NCBI GenBank assembly: GCA_030278955.1
Contig: JAOANR010000004.1
Coordinates: 19,025,248 to 19,089,247, forward strand
DNA length: 64,000 nt
Direction of reading: 5' to 3'
DNA from: Hygrophila difformis
Lineage: Eukaryota > Streptophyta > Magnoliopsida > Lamiales > Acanthaceae
This document shows, in pieces, positions 22,086 through 34,229 of this stretch. The notes under the pieces were generated by a model. It did not search any database and was not told the origin of the DNA. It was given only the letters and a program-made list of their open reading frames with translations. How positions within the stretch are numbered: position 1 is the stretch's first letter; every line of letters begins with the position of its first letter. The translations under genes and the position numbers were made by a program.

Positions 22086-24659
22086 TGTAACACCCCGATT
22101 TTTGGTCACCCAGGTCGGGATGTCACCGCCACACCTCCCTAGTAAGACACGGTTTCTCCGGCTTACTAAAGAGATGCAAGGCTAGGTATTTCAGTATTTA
22201 AAAATATTTAAAAACATTTGCAAACAGCCCATATAATAAAGTCTCGAAAATAACAATATCATAATGCAGCGGAAATAATATTTAAGCATAATATTGCAGC
22301 GGAAATGTAAATAAGACCGACATGGTCAAAACACGGGTTAAACAGACCTGTTTATTCTATCGTCTAATGCAAGAATTTAAAATAATAAGTTTCGCAAAAT
22401 ATAAGTCCCCCCATGCATGAACGTGCCCATGTCTGTTCCACATACTCTGTAAGGAAAAAGGAAAAATACACGGTTTGGTCAGCACAACTTGCTGAATAAG
22501 TTAACACATGCATGATCGTAGGGTTTAAAAGCCATTAATTTAATATTTACATAAAAACATGATAATACCATAAATAATTCAATTTAATTATTTAACGAAT
22601 TTGCATAATATTTCATGGCACGAGACAACAATACATTTAGCACAATTTTAAAAAAATAAAAGCCATAATTAATTTAAACAAAGCATTTAACAATTTAAAC
22701 GACAACTATAAATAACCCTATTCAATTTTAATTCACCATTACATCCCCGATTTAGTAATTTCAAGTGTTTCACGATTGCATCGCGATATCAACAAGTTTA
22801 GCCGGAAACCGGCGGCCGCAGCCGTATCTGCCATACCCAGTACCACTCCGGAGCCTCGGGAAACCCATGTGGATAATCACGAGAGTGTAGGCCATCTATC
22901 TCATGCCGTTTTGGCAATATCATATCTCAAATTTTCGCGCGGGGTCACCATCGTCCATAAAGACACGAAGTGAATCGTTAGGAGGGCACCCTGCAGAGCA
23001 CTCACCCCCTAATTTTAAAAGATCAAGTTTGTAAAGGGGATTTCCTAAATTCCAGATTTCATGTATTTATTTCAAAGAGTCTTCTACTCGTTTAAACCTT
23101 AAAGCCTAGTTTCACCGTTTCAACAAGATTTCAAGATTTCACCCGGTAAACTGCTGTTTACTCTAAAATAAATTTAAAATCACATTTAAGTTCAAAAATT
23201 CCGAAACTTTACCACTGACTCGGAAACATCGAGATGAACAACTTTCGTGTTTTAACCTTTTCAATCCGAGATACCGAAACAGGTCAAAAACATCAATTTT
23301 CGTAGAAACATTAATCTGTCCGAGTTTATCATACAACAGTTCAAGATTATCAAGATCTACCATAGCAAATCAACTCCAAACTTAACGATATTTTACAGAG
23401 ACCTTCTTAAGACATTTTTCTACAACTTTCATGTTCGGCTAAAGATCTAAATCGGCCTAGAACCCTAGTCAAAAACGTCATCAAGTTCAGACCTAAGTTC
23501 TGTCAAGAATTTCAAGATTCAAGTTTCAGCAGTTCGGTTTCGGGTGGATTTCATGTTTCAAATCATCACGAAAAATTCTGAAATTTTTACAGGAGATAGA
23601 TCTAAGCCTTAGAAACGTTTTTCATGTTTAAAGTTTGTTCGTTTGAAGAAATTTAAGGGTTCGGAAAAATTAGAAAAATTCGCTGCGCCAGTAGAAATCA
23701 CATGTTGACAGATTTATGAAAGTTTCGATTAAGCTTTTAGTTTTACGTGTTTTAATTACTCCCAAAACCATGTAACTGTCAACTTACAGATTCGTAGCCG
23801 TCCGGGATCATCAATTTCGGAGGCGTGGCTTCCAGTCCACCGTTTATCCTCTCCGTTCTAGATCCGATTAGGGGTGTAGAGAAGAAAAGAAGAGGGTTAG
23901 GGTTTCGTTTTTGAATTAAAAACGAGATGGATGAACGGATCAGACTTACCACGACGTTGGAAGACTTCCGAATTCGTCCAAACAGTCTCCGGCTTGGTTT
24001 TGGTGCCTCCGATGACTTCCGGATCTAGGGTTTTGTGTATAGAGAGTATCGTAGGGTTTTGAAAAGTGTTCGGGGCTTCCAAGAGGTGTTATTTATGGAT
24101 AGGCACGACCTAGGGACGTCCAAGGTCGGCCTTGGGGAGTCTTGAGCCGAAAGGTGTTCAACTGAAGTCGGAAAATCCGGATTCGGGCGAGTGAATCTCG
24201 CAACCGGCGAATTTGTCCGTTGGCGCGGTCGTGGCGCGCCCTTTCCCCCTTTACCGCGCGGCCACCGCGCGGCACTCGCCTGGAATTCGGTCCGGGCGGG
24301 TCATGCGATCCGTCGTGCCTTTCCTCCTCTCTTTCGGACTTCTATCCCCCTATGCTCCCGGATTCCGATTTCCGGGCCATCTTCGGGTTCCTATTTCCTC
24401 TCTAAATTTTTACTCGGGTCTAAATGCATGTTTGGACTTGAATTCTCGAGTTCATTGGTGCCGGGTTTCGGTGTACAATTTATTTATCTTCAATTAATTC
24501 TTTTTATTTAATTAAATTCCTTTTTAAGTTAAATTTCATTTCTCATTTCCTTATCCTTATTCACTTATTTGCTGAATTTATTTATTTATTGTATTTATTT
24601 TATTTATTGTTTATTTATTTAATTATTTGTTTTATGTTGCAAAATTCTCGGGTATTACA
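22086..24659 (-). repeat. E2 left LTR (3' LTR), 2574 bp
   Basis: Matches 30599-33194 with scattered single-base changes and a few small indels. The clearest is that the right copy has about 16 extra bases (GTCGGGTTCTTC) near 32369-32384. A GC-rich island (about 24225-24340) is surrounded by AT-rich sequence and is shared with the E1 LTR. Short open frames at 24093-24511 lie in this island and are not genes. Confidence 0.93.
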
Positions 24660-24674
24660 GTCTTCCCTCCTTAA
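24660..24674 (-). other. E2 polypurine tract
   Basis: Minus strand AAGGAGGGAAGAC immediately inside the left LTR, preceded by TTGATTCTT. Same position and nearly the same sequence as in E1 (1944-1959). Confidence 0.78.
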
Positions 24675-24902
24675 GAATCAACTTCGTCATCGAAGTTGTG
24701 TTTCGACTTTTCTCTTGCTAAGGTCTTTTGTTTGTTTTATTATTTTGTGATTGAACTTAGAATTAAAACTTCTAAGCTGCCTACGTACCCTGTGAAGGGA
24801 TCAAGCCATAACGTAGTTCAAAACAATTTGAATTTGTTTGTTTGTTTACAAAAATGCACGAAAATAGATGGTATGGCATCCTCTCCCCCTTTAAGATTGC
24901 AG

Positions 24903-27900
24903 TTATGTCCCCATAACTGTGTCGGTGTCGGTTTGGAACAATGTCGAGTAGCGTTCTCTCATGTCGGATTCTACCTCCCAAGTTGCCGTCTCACTTTCGT
25001 GGTTCGACCAAAGAACCTTGATCATTTTGACGGTTTTGTTCCTCGTTACTCGCTCCTTAGTGTCCAGAATTCGCACTGGGACTTCTTCATAAGTCAGATC
25101 CTCATCGAGTTCGATTACTTCCGGTTGAAGTACATGTGTCGGGTCTGGCACGTACTTCTTTAGTTGTGAGACATGGAAAACATTATGAACTCGATCTAAT
25201 TGTGGCGGTAAAGAAGTCGGTAGGCCAAATTTCCGACTCGTTCTAGAATCTCGTAAGGTCCTATGTATCGAGGACTCAACTTTCCTCGTTTGCCAAAGCG
25301 CATCACCCCCTTCATGGGTGATATCTTTAGCATGACCCTATCTCCCACTTGAAATTCTAGGTCTCGTCGTCTCACGTCAGCGTAACTCTTCTGACGGTCT
25401 TGAGCGGCTTTCATTTTCCCTTGAATCACTTTGATTTGTTGAGCCATATCTTCGATAAGTTGTGGTCCCACTACCACCGACTTATCGTTTTCTTCCCAGC
25501 TCAACGAGCTTCGGCACCTTCGTCCATACAATGCCTCGAATGGTGCCATGCCAATGCTAGCATGGTAGCTATTATTATAAGAAAATTCGATTAAGGGTAA
25601 ATGGGATTCCCAATTTCCCTTAAATTCCAACACGCATGCTCTCAGCATGTCTTCTAGTGTTTGGATTGTTCTCTCGGTTTGACTATCCGTCATTGGGTGG
25701 AATGCGGTGCTCATTTTGATTTGAGTACCGAGAGCTTTTTGTAACTCCGTCCAAAAGTGAGAGACAAATCTACTGTCTCTGTCGGAAATGATGTCATGTG
25801 GTACTCCATGTCGTCGTACCACCTTATCAACGTAGGCTCGGGCCAATTGGTCCATAGTCCACGTATCCTTCATCGGGATAAATATGGCTGTCTTCGTTAG
25901 CCTATCCACAATCACCCAAATCTTATTCATGCCTTTAGGTGATCGGGGTAATCCCGAGACAAAATCCATTGAGATGCTATCCCACTTCCAACTTGGAATC
26001 TCTAGTGGTTGCATCAGTCCTAAGGGTTTATGTCGCACTGCCTTAACCCTTTGGCAGGTGAGACATTTTGCCACGAAGTCTGCCACTTCCTTTTTCATTC
26101 CCGGCCACCAATAGATCTTCTTTAGATCTTTGTAAAGCTTGTCGCCTCCGGGATGCACTGAGTATGGCGTGTTGTGCCCTTCCTCCATCAACCTTCGCTT
26201 CAACTCTGCACACTTTTGAGGCACACACCATCTCCCTTTGAAGCGAATGCTTCCATCCTCGTGGACAACAAATCCTATTGCCTTCCCCTCGGCAATATAC
26301 CCCTTTATCTTCTCCAATTTTGCATCACCCGGTTGGGCGAGCCTAATCTCATCCAATATTGGAGTTTCTACGACCATGGCATTGATCGTATCACTCACTG
26401 TGCCCGGATGCACAAGTTCCAACTCCAATCTTGCCAACTCCATGTACAATGCCAGCGGAATTACCAACGAGTTTGTCACGTGTTGGGTCTTCCGACTTAG
26501 GGCATCGGCTACCACATTCGCCTTCCCCTCGTGGTAGGCTATCTCCAAATCGTAGTCCTTAATAAGTTCCAACCACCTTCGCTGTCTCAAATTCAACTCC
26601 TTCTGAGTGAATATATACTTCAATCTCTTGTGGTCGGTGAACATTCGACACTTCCGCCCATAAAGATAATGTCTCCATATCTTTAGAGCGAAAACGACTG
26701 CTGCCAACTCCAGGTCGTATGTCGGATAATTCTCCTCGTGAGGTTTTAGCTGGCGTGATGCATATGCCACGACTCTCGAGTCTTGCATCAAGACACAACC
26801 TAAACCTTCCTTCGAAGCATCGCTATAAACTTCGAAGTCACCATTCTCTGATGGTAGTGTCAATACGGGTGTGGTTGTGAGTCGTTTCTTCAGCTCTTGA
26901 AACGCTGTCTCACAAGCCTCTGTCCACACGTATTTTACTCCCTTCTTCAGTAGCTGGGTCAAAGGTCGTGCGATTTTCAAAAAATCCTTCACGAACCGTC
27001 TATAGTACCCGGCTAATCCAAGGAAACTCCTTATCTCAGTTTGGCTCTTTGGAGTTGCCCATTCAGTTACGGCAGAGACTTTTGCCGGATCCACTGAAAC
27101 TCCATCAGCGGATACTATGTGTCCAAGAAATGCTACCTCCTTCAACCAAAAATTGCATTTGGACAATTTTCCGTACAGCTGATTCTTTCGCAATGTCCCT
27201 AACACTTGGTGCAAGTGCTGGGCGTGCTCCTCCTCACTTTTCGAGTAAATCAGGATGTCATCAATGAACACCACTACACACTGATCTAACAGCTCTCGAA
27301 ATACATTGTTCATGAGGTTCATGAACATTGCCGGAGCATTTGTTAACCCAAAGGATAACACTGTGAACTCGTAGTGGCCATATCGAGTTCGAAACGCCGT
27401 CTTCGGAATGTCTTTCTCGGCAATTCTCAAATGGTGATACCCAGATCGTAAGTCGATCTTCGAGAATACTGAAGCTCCCTTCAGTTGATCAAATAGATCC
27501 TCAATTCTCGGCAAAGGGTATTTATTCTTGATAGTCACCTGGTTCAGTCCTCGATAATCTATGCAAAGACGTAATCCTCCGTCTTTCTTCTTAACAAATA
27601 AAACCGGTGCTCCCCAGGGGGAAGTACTCGGCCTTATGTACCCTTTTCCTAACAGCTCCTTGAGTTGGTCCTTTAACTCCTTCATTTCCAATGGCGCCAT
27701 CCGGCACGGAGCTTTTGAGACAAGCTCTGTGCCCGGGATGAGATCTATAGTGAACTCAAGATCTCTCTCAGGTGGCATTCCCGGGATGTCTTCAGGAAAC
27801 ACATCCGGGTATTCTCTTACCACTGGTATGCTATCAACCTTGTTCTCTTCCGCCTCAAGGTTGTGCACGTAGCACGCATATAGCTCATACCCCTTACGCA

Positions 27901-28431
27901 TCAAGTTACTTAGTTTGAGTGCACTAATGATTTTGTTACTCTTCTTAGGGGGCTGAGAGTAAAAGATAACTCTCTTTCCCCTACTTTTTGACAAGGTGAT
28001 CTTTTGTTTTTGGCATTCGATCACCGCCTTATACTGGGATAACCAATCCATCCCCAGTATGCGTCAAAGTCTCTTAAGTTAAATTCTACTAAGTTCGCGA
28101 AGAATTCTACGTTCTTTATCACTATAGGAATTCCGTTATATCATTTAGAGCAAGATACTACTTCTCCAGAAGGCAATTGAATTCCTAAGCTAATTCTCTC
28201 GCACTTAGGTAGATCTAACTCAGGCACTATTCTTGATGCTATGATTGAGCAACTAGCTCCAGAATCAAATAGAACTCTAAGGGGTGTATTCAAAACATGA
28301 AATGTTCCTGCCATCACTTCTCCTTGTGCAGGCACGTCCGCTTGGTTAACCACGTTGAGCCTCCCCATAGGGCGTCCTTGGTTGCCCTGCTGATTCGCAT
28401 TCTGCTGCTGATTTTGTTGTTGGTTTTGATT
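24903..28431 (-). pseudogene. E2 pro-pol: protease, RT, RNase H, integrase, chromodomain; four lesions with gag
   Basis: Same frame as gag at the start: protease motif DSGASC near 28266, then a TGA at 28141-28143 and a one-base deletion near 28064. A long open stretch (28051-25196, about 950 codons) then carries RT ([10 protein letters not shown]), RNase H ([22 protein letters not shown]), integrase zinc finger ([10 protein letters not shown] ... KCLTCQ), integrase core ([25 protein letters not shown]) and the GPY segment. A one-base deletion near 25214 moves the rest to the frame 25151-24903, with a chromodomain (VRILDTKERV ... WSNHESETATWEVESDM) and the natural end ...TVMGT. Integrase chromodomains direct insertion to modified histone H3 in this lineage (family knowledge). 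Confidence 0.9.
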
Positions 28432-29619
28432 CTACGGTGGCGGAGGTCGTTGGTTCTGGTTCTGATTCGGCGGCCTAAATTGGTTTTGAGGGGGTCTATA
28501 CCCCTGGTTATTTCCGTTCCGCCCATTTTGGTTCTGAGGCTGTTCCGGCCCCATGACCAAATCTTCCCTCTTTGTTATGTTCTCCATCTTCGTTCGGCAA
28601 TCCCGACGAATGTGACCCATTCGACCACATCGGAAGCAGGCGCCCTGTTGAGGGCATCCCCTCGCCAGATGGGTTCGTCCACATCTTGGGCAGGGTGGTA
28701 CCGGTTCTTCTTGGTTAAACCTTCTCCCATTGTTGGTTTGTTGTGGCCTATTCAACCCTCTCCGCTGTTCGTTCCTTCCCGTGTTGTTCTCACTTCTCGC
28801 GTCCCGGTTTCTCTTGTCTTGGGGACCCCTGCTGGACTCCCCACTCACCCTTCTCTTCAGTTGTTGCACACGCGCTACTGCCACAGCGCGGTCATACACA
28901 GCTTGCAAATCGGGGTAGTGTACCCCCGCGATCACCTCGCGAACAGACAGGTTCAGTCCCATCTCGAACTTCTGTGCTTTCTCTGCATCCGTAGGTACTA
29001 GCCTTGGTGCGAACGTTACTAGTTCCTTGAAACGAGTGTAGTACTCCTGCACAGTATGGCCTCCTTGCTTCAGCGACAGGAATTCCTCATACATCGCTGA
29101 TTTAGTACTCAAGGGATAGAATCGATCCCTGAGTAGTTCCATCATTTCCGCCCAAGAGTAGGGCTCGTCATCTTTAGTCAGCTTGGCTTGAGTTGCCTGC
29201 CACCAGTCGTCCGCTTCGCCTCCCAAGTAGTACGAAGCGACGTGCACTCTCTCTCCTTCCAGACATTTGACTGCTCCCAGCAGCTTGTCGAAGGTCCGGA
29301 TCCATTCTTCCAGTTTGGCTGGATCCTCCTCACCAGCATAGTGGGGTCGCTGGTAGGGATTCACCATTGCCAGATAGTTGGGGCGAGCTTGGGGCGGAGG
29401 TACCGCCGCAGCTTGGCCCTGGTTGACTTGCGCGTTCCCTAGCGCAATCAAGACCTCCTCTATCGTCCGAAGACGATCGCCCACATTGTTCGGTGCGGGG
29501 GCGTCTTGCGCACCTTGGGGTTGTTCCTCTACCGGTTGAGCCGGTTCCGTGACATTTGGAGGTGTTTCAGTAGTGGTTTGGGGAGCGGGTTGAGTTCTTC
29601 CTCTTCCTCTTGGTGCCAT
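28432..29619 (-). CDS. E2 gag
   Basis: Start chosen at the ATG at 29619 (MAPRGRGRTQPAP...), which matches E1; the open frame extends 14 codons upstream with no similarity. The N-terminus is Pro/Gln/Thr-rich, then the capsid core (YLAMVNPYQRPHYAGEEDP, ADDWWQATQ, EMMELLRDRFYP, FLSLKQGGHTVQEYY), a basic linker and a CCHC knuckle (CFRCGRMGHIRRDC) after a first cysteine cluster (CPRCGRTHLARGC). It ends at TAG 28432-28434 in a Gln-rich linker, directly in frame with protease. E1 has a sense codon (CAG) there, so the stop is a mutation and not a gag end by design. Confidence 0.88.
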   Translation of the reverse strand: MAPRGRGRTQPAPQTTTETPPNVTEPAQPVEEQPQGAQDAPAPNNVGDRLRTIEEVLIALGNAQVNQGQAAAVPPPQARPNYLAMVNPYQRPHYAGEEDPAKLEEWIRTFDKLLGAVKCLEGERVHVASYYLGGEADDWWQATQAKLTKDDEPYSWAEMMELLRDRFYPLSTKSAMYEEFLSLKQGGHTVQEYYTRFKELVTFAPRLVPTDAEKAQKFEMGLNLSVREVIAGVHYPDLQAVYDRAVAVARVQQLKRRVSGESSRGPQDKRNRDARSENNTGRNEQRRGLNRPQQTNNGRRFNQEEPVPPCPRCGRTHLARGCPQQGACFRCGRMGHIRRDCRTKMENITKREDLVMGPEQPQNQNGRNGNNQGYRPPQNQFRPPNQNQNQRPPPP

Positions 29620-30581
29620 TCTGTTGCAAATAGGGTGGATTAGGACTTGTAAAATTAACATATAGTCTAAACAATTTCTATAAATGTGTATGTGTTTTGT
29701 AATTTCGCACGTGGTGCTCGATCGAACTAAGAAGCGCCATATGCTTCTGGGTTTTATTTTATTGGATTTTATTTTATTTCGATTTTTTTTTCTTCGTCGG
29801 ACAGATCTGTCCAGACTTTTTTTTTTCGATTTATTATAAATAAATCGGGCATTTTATTTCCTTAAAAGAAATTTTAGTACAAGCGGGAAGGTATACAAAA
29901 GTAGAAATATTTTCCTAGCAAAATAGTATCTACTATAAATAGAATCCCTAGCGTCTCAAGACGTCCTCCGGTGGGGTAGCGGGATCCTCCTCCGGGTCTT
30001 CCTCCTCCGAACTTGGCGGCAGTATATCGTCAAAGATGGTGTTCAAGTCTTGTCCATGACCATCGATGTGTTCCTTCAGGATTAGTTTTGCGTAGTGAGA
30101 GTTTGGACTTGGCGTTCGAGTTGGTTTATGCGGTGGTGATCCGCCTCTCTCAAGTTGCCCATATGGTGCAGATTTGCCTCCAAGTGATCCATACGATGTT
30201 TCATTTGTTCTATGGTTTGTTGGGAATCAATGTGAACGTTCATCATTTTGATCATCAAGTGCATCATATCTTGACTAGCCATCTAACGCAAGCAAAAGGT
30301 CTAAGTTAATATTCGCCAAGATTCTAGGTTAAACTTCGCCAAGATTCTAAGTTGAAATCCGCCAAGATTCTAAGTTCTCTACATAAAAGAGATGCAATAT
30401 GCAAATGCAAATGATGATTTCCCCCCAAAAATAATTCATGCACTATATATATATTTTTCCATGGGTTTTAAAATAAAAATTTTTCCATGGAAATAATACT
30501 TTAAAATTTAAAATAATAGTCAAAATATTAATAGTAATTTAAAAATAATAATGCTTTAAAAATAATAGTTTAAAAATAGCC
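29620..30581 (-). other. E2 leader region between primer site and gag
   Basis: About 960 bases. It holds the small coiled-coil ORF (30082-30282) and its out-of-frame tail, T-rich runs at 29750-29835, three copies of a GCCAAGATTCTA-like 22-base unit (30312-30376), and AATAAT-rich sequence near the primer site. No other gene seen. Confidence 0.65.
30082..30282 (-). CDS. E2 leader ORF: small coiled-coil protein upstream of gag
   Basis: 66 codons from ATG at 30282: MASQDMMHLMIKMMNVHIDS, then heptads through LHHMGNLREADHHRINQLE. Counterpart of the E1 ORF at 7571-7903: same position between primer site and gag, same strand, same LREADHH core. Just after the stop another frame continues with an acidic tail (DDILPPSSEEEDPEEDP, to about 29950) that resembles the E1 tail, so this copy has probably lost its C-terminus to a frameshift. 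The function is unknown. Confidence 0.6.
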   Translation of the reverse strand: MASQDMMHLMIKMMNVHIDSQQTIEQMKHRMDHLEANLHHMGNLREADHHRINQLERQVQTLTTQN

Positions 30582-30595
30582 GGGCTCTGATACCA
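30582..30595 (-). other. E2 primer binding site, initiator-Met tRNA
   Basis: Minus strand TGGTATCAGAGCCC, three bases from the border of the right LTR. Identical in its core to the E1 site. Confidence 0.93.
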
Positions 30596-30598
30596 ACT

Positions 30599-33194
30599 TG
30601 TAACACCCCGATTTTTGGTCACCCAGGTCGGGATGTCACCGCCACACCTCCCTAGTAAGACACGGTTTCTCCGGCTTACTAAAGAGATGCAAGGCTAGGT
30701 ATTTCAGTATTTAAAAATATTTAAAAACATTTGCAAACAGCCCATACAATATAGTCTCGAAAATAACAATATCATAATGCAGCGGAAATAATATTTAAGC
30801 ATAATATTGCAGCGGAAATGTAAATAAGACCGACATGGTCAAAACACGAGTTAAACAGACCCGTTTATTCTATCGTCTAATGCAAGAATTTAAAATAATA
30901 AGTTTCGCAAAATATAAGTCCCCCCATGCATGAACGTGCTCATGTCTGTTCCACATACTCTGTAAGGAAAAAGGAAAAATACACGGTTTGGTCAGCACAA
31001 CTTGCTGAATAAGTTAACACATGCTTGATCGTAAGGTTTAAAAGCCATTAATTTAATATTTACATAAAAACATGATAATACCATAAATAATTCAATTTAA
31101 TTATTTAACCAATTTGCATAATATTTCATGGCACGAGACAATAATACATTTAGCACAATTTAAAAAAAATGAAAGCCATAATTAATTTAAACAAAGCATT
31201 TAACAATTTAAACGACAACTATAAATAACCCAATTCAATTTTAATTCCCCATTACATCCCCGATTTAGTAATTTCAAGTGTTTCACGATTGCATCGCGAT
31301 ATCAACAAGTTTAGCCGGAAACCGGCGGCTGCAGCCGTATCTGCCATACCCAGTACCACTCCGGAGCCTCGGGAAACCCATGTGGATATTCACGAGAGTG
31401 TAGGCCATCTATCTCATGCCGTTTTGGCAATATCATATCTCAAATTTTAGCGCGGTGTTACCATCGTCCATAAAGGCACGAAGTGAATCGTTAGGAGGGC
31501 ACCCTGCAGAGCACTCATCCCCTAATTTTAAAAGATCAAGTTTGTAAAGGGGATTTCCTAAATTCCAGATTTCATGTATTTATTTCAAAGAGTCTTCTAC
31601 TCGTTTAAACCTTAAAGCCTAGTTTCACCGTTTCAACAAGATTTCAAGATTTGACCCGGTAAACCGCTGTTTACTCTAAAATAAATTTAAAATCACATTT
31701 AAGTTCAAAAATTCCGAAACTTTACCACTGACTCGGAAACATCGAGATGAACAACTTTCGTGTTTTAACTTTTTCAATCCAAGATACCGAAACAGGTCAA
31801 AAACATCAATTTTCGTAGAAACATTAATCTGTCCGAGTTTATCATACAGCAGTTCAAGATTATCAAGATCTACCATAGCAAATCAACTCCAAACTTAACG
31901 ATATTTTACAGAGACCTTCTTAAGATATTTTTCTAAAACTTTCATGTTCGGCTAAAGATCTAAATCGGCCTAGAACCTTAGTCAAAAACGTCATCAAGTT
32001 CAGACCTAAGTTCTGTCAAGAATTTCAAGATTCAAGTTTCAGCAGTTCGGTTTCGGGTGGATTTCATGTACCAAATCATCACGAAAAATTCTGAAATTTT
32101 TACAGGAGATAGATCTAAGCTTAGGAACGTTTTTCATGTTTGAAGTTTGTTCGTTTGAAGACTTTTAAGGGTTCGGAAAAATTAGACAAATTCGCTGCGC
32201 CAGTAGAAATCACATGTTGACAGATTTATGAAAGTTTCGATTAAGCTTTTAGTTTTATGTGTTTTAATTACTCCCAAAACCATGTAAGTGTCAACTTACA
32301 GATTCGTAGCCGTCCGGGATCGTCAATTTCGGAGGCGTGGCTTCCAGTCCACCGTTTATCCTCTCCGTTCGTCGGGTTCTTCGTTCTAGATCCGATTAGG
32401 GGTGTAGAGAAGAAAAGAAGAGGGTTAGGGTTTCGTTTTTGAATTAAAAACGAGATGGATGAACGGATCAGACTTACCACGACGTTGGAAGACTTCCGAA
32501 TTTGTCCAAACAGTCTCCGGCTTGGTTTTGGTGCCTCCGATGACTTCCGGATTTAGGGTTTTGTGTATAGAGAGTATCGTAGGGTTTTGAAAAGTGTTCG
32601 GGGCTTCCAAGAGGTGTTATTTATAGATAGGCACGACCTAGGGACGTCCAAGGTCGGCCTTGGTGAGTCTTGAGCCGAAAGGTGTTCAACTGAAGTCGGA
32701 AAATCCGGATTCGGGCGAGTGAATCTCGCAACCGGCGAATCTGTCTGTTGGCGCGGTCGTGGCGCGCCCTTTCCCCCTTTACCGCGCGGCCACCGCGCGG
32801 CACTCGCCTGGACTTCGGTCCGGGCGGGTCGTGCGATCCGTCGCCTTTCCTCCTCTCTTTCGGACTTCTATCCCCCTATGCTCCCGGATTCCGATTTCCG
32901 GGCCATCTTCGGGTTCCTATTTCCTCTCTAAATTTTTACTCGGGTCTAAATGCATGTTTGGACTCGAATTCTCGAGTTCATTGGTGTCGGGTTTCGGTGT
33001 ACAATTTCTTTATCTTCAATTAATTCTTTTTATTTAATTAAATTCCTTAAATTCCTTTTTAAGTTAAATTTCATTTCTCATTTCTTTATCCTTATTCACT
33101 TATTTGCTGAATTTATTTATTTATTGTATTTATTTTATTTATTGTTTATTTATTTAATTATTTGTTTTATGTTACAAAATTCTCGGGTATTACA
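30599..33194 (-). repeat. E2 right LTR (5' LTR), 2596 bp
   Basis: Begins TGTAACACCCCGATT and ends TCTCGGGTATTACA. Near-identical to 22086-24659. On the minus strand this is the promoter copy; I do not see a TATA box that I would call with confidence. Confidence 0.93.
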
Positions 33195-33800
33195 AGGAAA
33201 TTTATTGAAGGCGTGGTTATTGCGTGAATAAACACGCCTGTCATGTGTGGAGCCATACGATCCAACATATATAAAACTAAACCACATATCCAAGTCACAA
33301 GTTGCTATTACATTGAATGTAGATAACCATTTTCTCCCTATATATCGTAGTTGTTGAGCATGCGGGATACATGCTCCTATGTGTGTACCGTCAATACATT
33401 CAATACGATCCTATATGTAATTTAATAATGTATTATGATAACCATATCATTTCATATACAATATGGGATAGAATATAAATAATCTGGTACCTTGAAAGAC
33501 ACCATGTATCTTTTATCACTTTTTAATCTTATGTAGAATATATCAGAATTTTGTTCTAGCTTAATAATGTCATGTGAAGACCTTTGAAACCTTCGGTTCT
33601 AGTTGTTATTGTCTCTAAAACCTCATGAAATGTTGTGCTAATAGTCGATCATGAATTCATGATCGTTAAAAGCGCCTCCCAACATCTCTATTAGACACAC
33701 TGAATGCAATCGTGTATAAAAATATTCTCAACTTTCCATTTCAGAACTTCATTCATTCAAGCCTCTCCCGTGTGAGATTATGTCATGCATGGTTCTCTGT
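33195..33800 (-). pseudogene. PIF/Harbinger transposase, N-terminal and central part (split by E2)
   Basis: Minus-strand pieces in order: FLYTIAFSVSNRDVGRRF, then STIS..FHEVLETITT in another frame, SSHDIIKLEQNSDIFY ... SDKRYMVSFK followed by a GTACCA donor, then after an acceptor near 33418 DRIECIDGTHIGACIPHAQ (first Asp), ATCDLDMWFSFIYVGSYGST (second Asp), HDRRVY...FNKFP up to the E2 border. The order and motifs are those of HARBI1-type transposases; stops and frameshifts make it a relic. It continues on the other side of E2 at 22085. AT-rich sequence from 33800 to 34230 shows no gene. Confidence 0.82.
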
Positions 33801-34229
33801 ATATACACTTATAAAAGTATGCAACTGCTATCATACTTGTAGTGCACAAATTTTTCATGAAATATAAAATATTTATTCTTTTTTAGTCACGAATTTTCAT
33901 GAAATATAAACATTTCTTCTTTTCATCTTCAACTATATTAGAATAAGCATGGATTACACCTATTAGAAGAACATATGGAATATATAATTCGATTTAAAAA
34001 CTAATAACAAAAACAAAATATAAAATACACAATTGAAAGCTTAAAATAAATCATCAACCACCTGTTCAAATTTAATATAAATGTCAAAATACATTGTCCA
34101 AAATCGATTCAGAATACATCATCAGAGTCAAATAAAAGTACTAGCAATCAACTATAAAAAAATCAATATCTTAAACTGCATTCATCTTTTTTATACTTCA
34201 GCGATGCAAGTCTACCATCATCATCTGCT

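Larger units (their letters stand above)
22086..33194 (-). mobile_element. E2: complete Tekay/Del-type chromovirus, 11.1 kb
   Basis: LTRs at 22086-24659 and 30599-33194, both TGTAACACCC...GGGTATTACA and very alike. Flanks are AGAAA (22081-22085) and AGGAA (33195-33199): a 5-bp target duplication with one mismatch. The minus-strand order is 5' LTR, iMet primer site, small leader ORF, gag, pro-pol with chromodomain, polypurine tract, 3' LTR. It is inserted in a Harbinger transposase relic. Only four clear lesions in gag-pol (stops at 28432-28434 and 28141-28143, one-base deletions near 28064 and 25214), so it is much younger than E1. It is probably immobile alone but could be moved by a related active copy. 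Confidence 0.92.

Noticed and set aside
24093..24511. Overlapping ORFs in the GC-rich LTR island (repeated at 32621-33037)
   Set aside because: They are open in several frames on both strands because of base composition, are inside LTRs and show no protein motif.
28432..28434. Programmed stop readthrough between E2 gag and pol
   Set aside because: E1 has a sense codon at the same place and E2 has other ordinary stops, so a point mutation is simpler.
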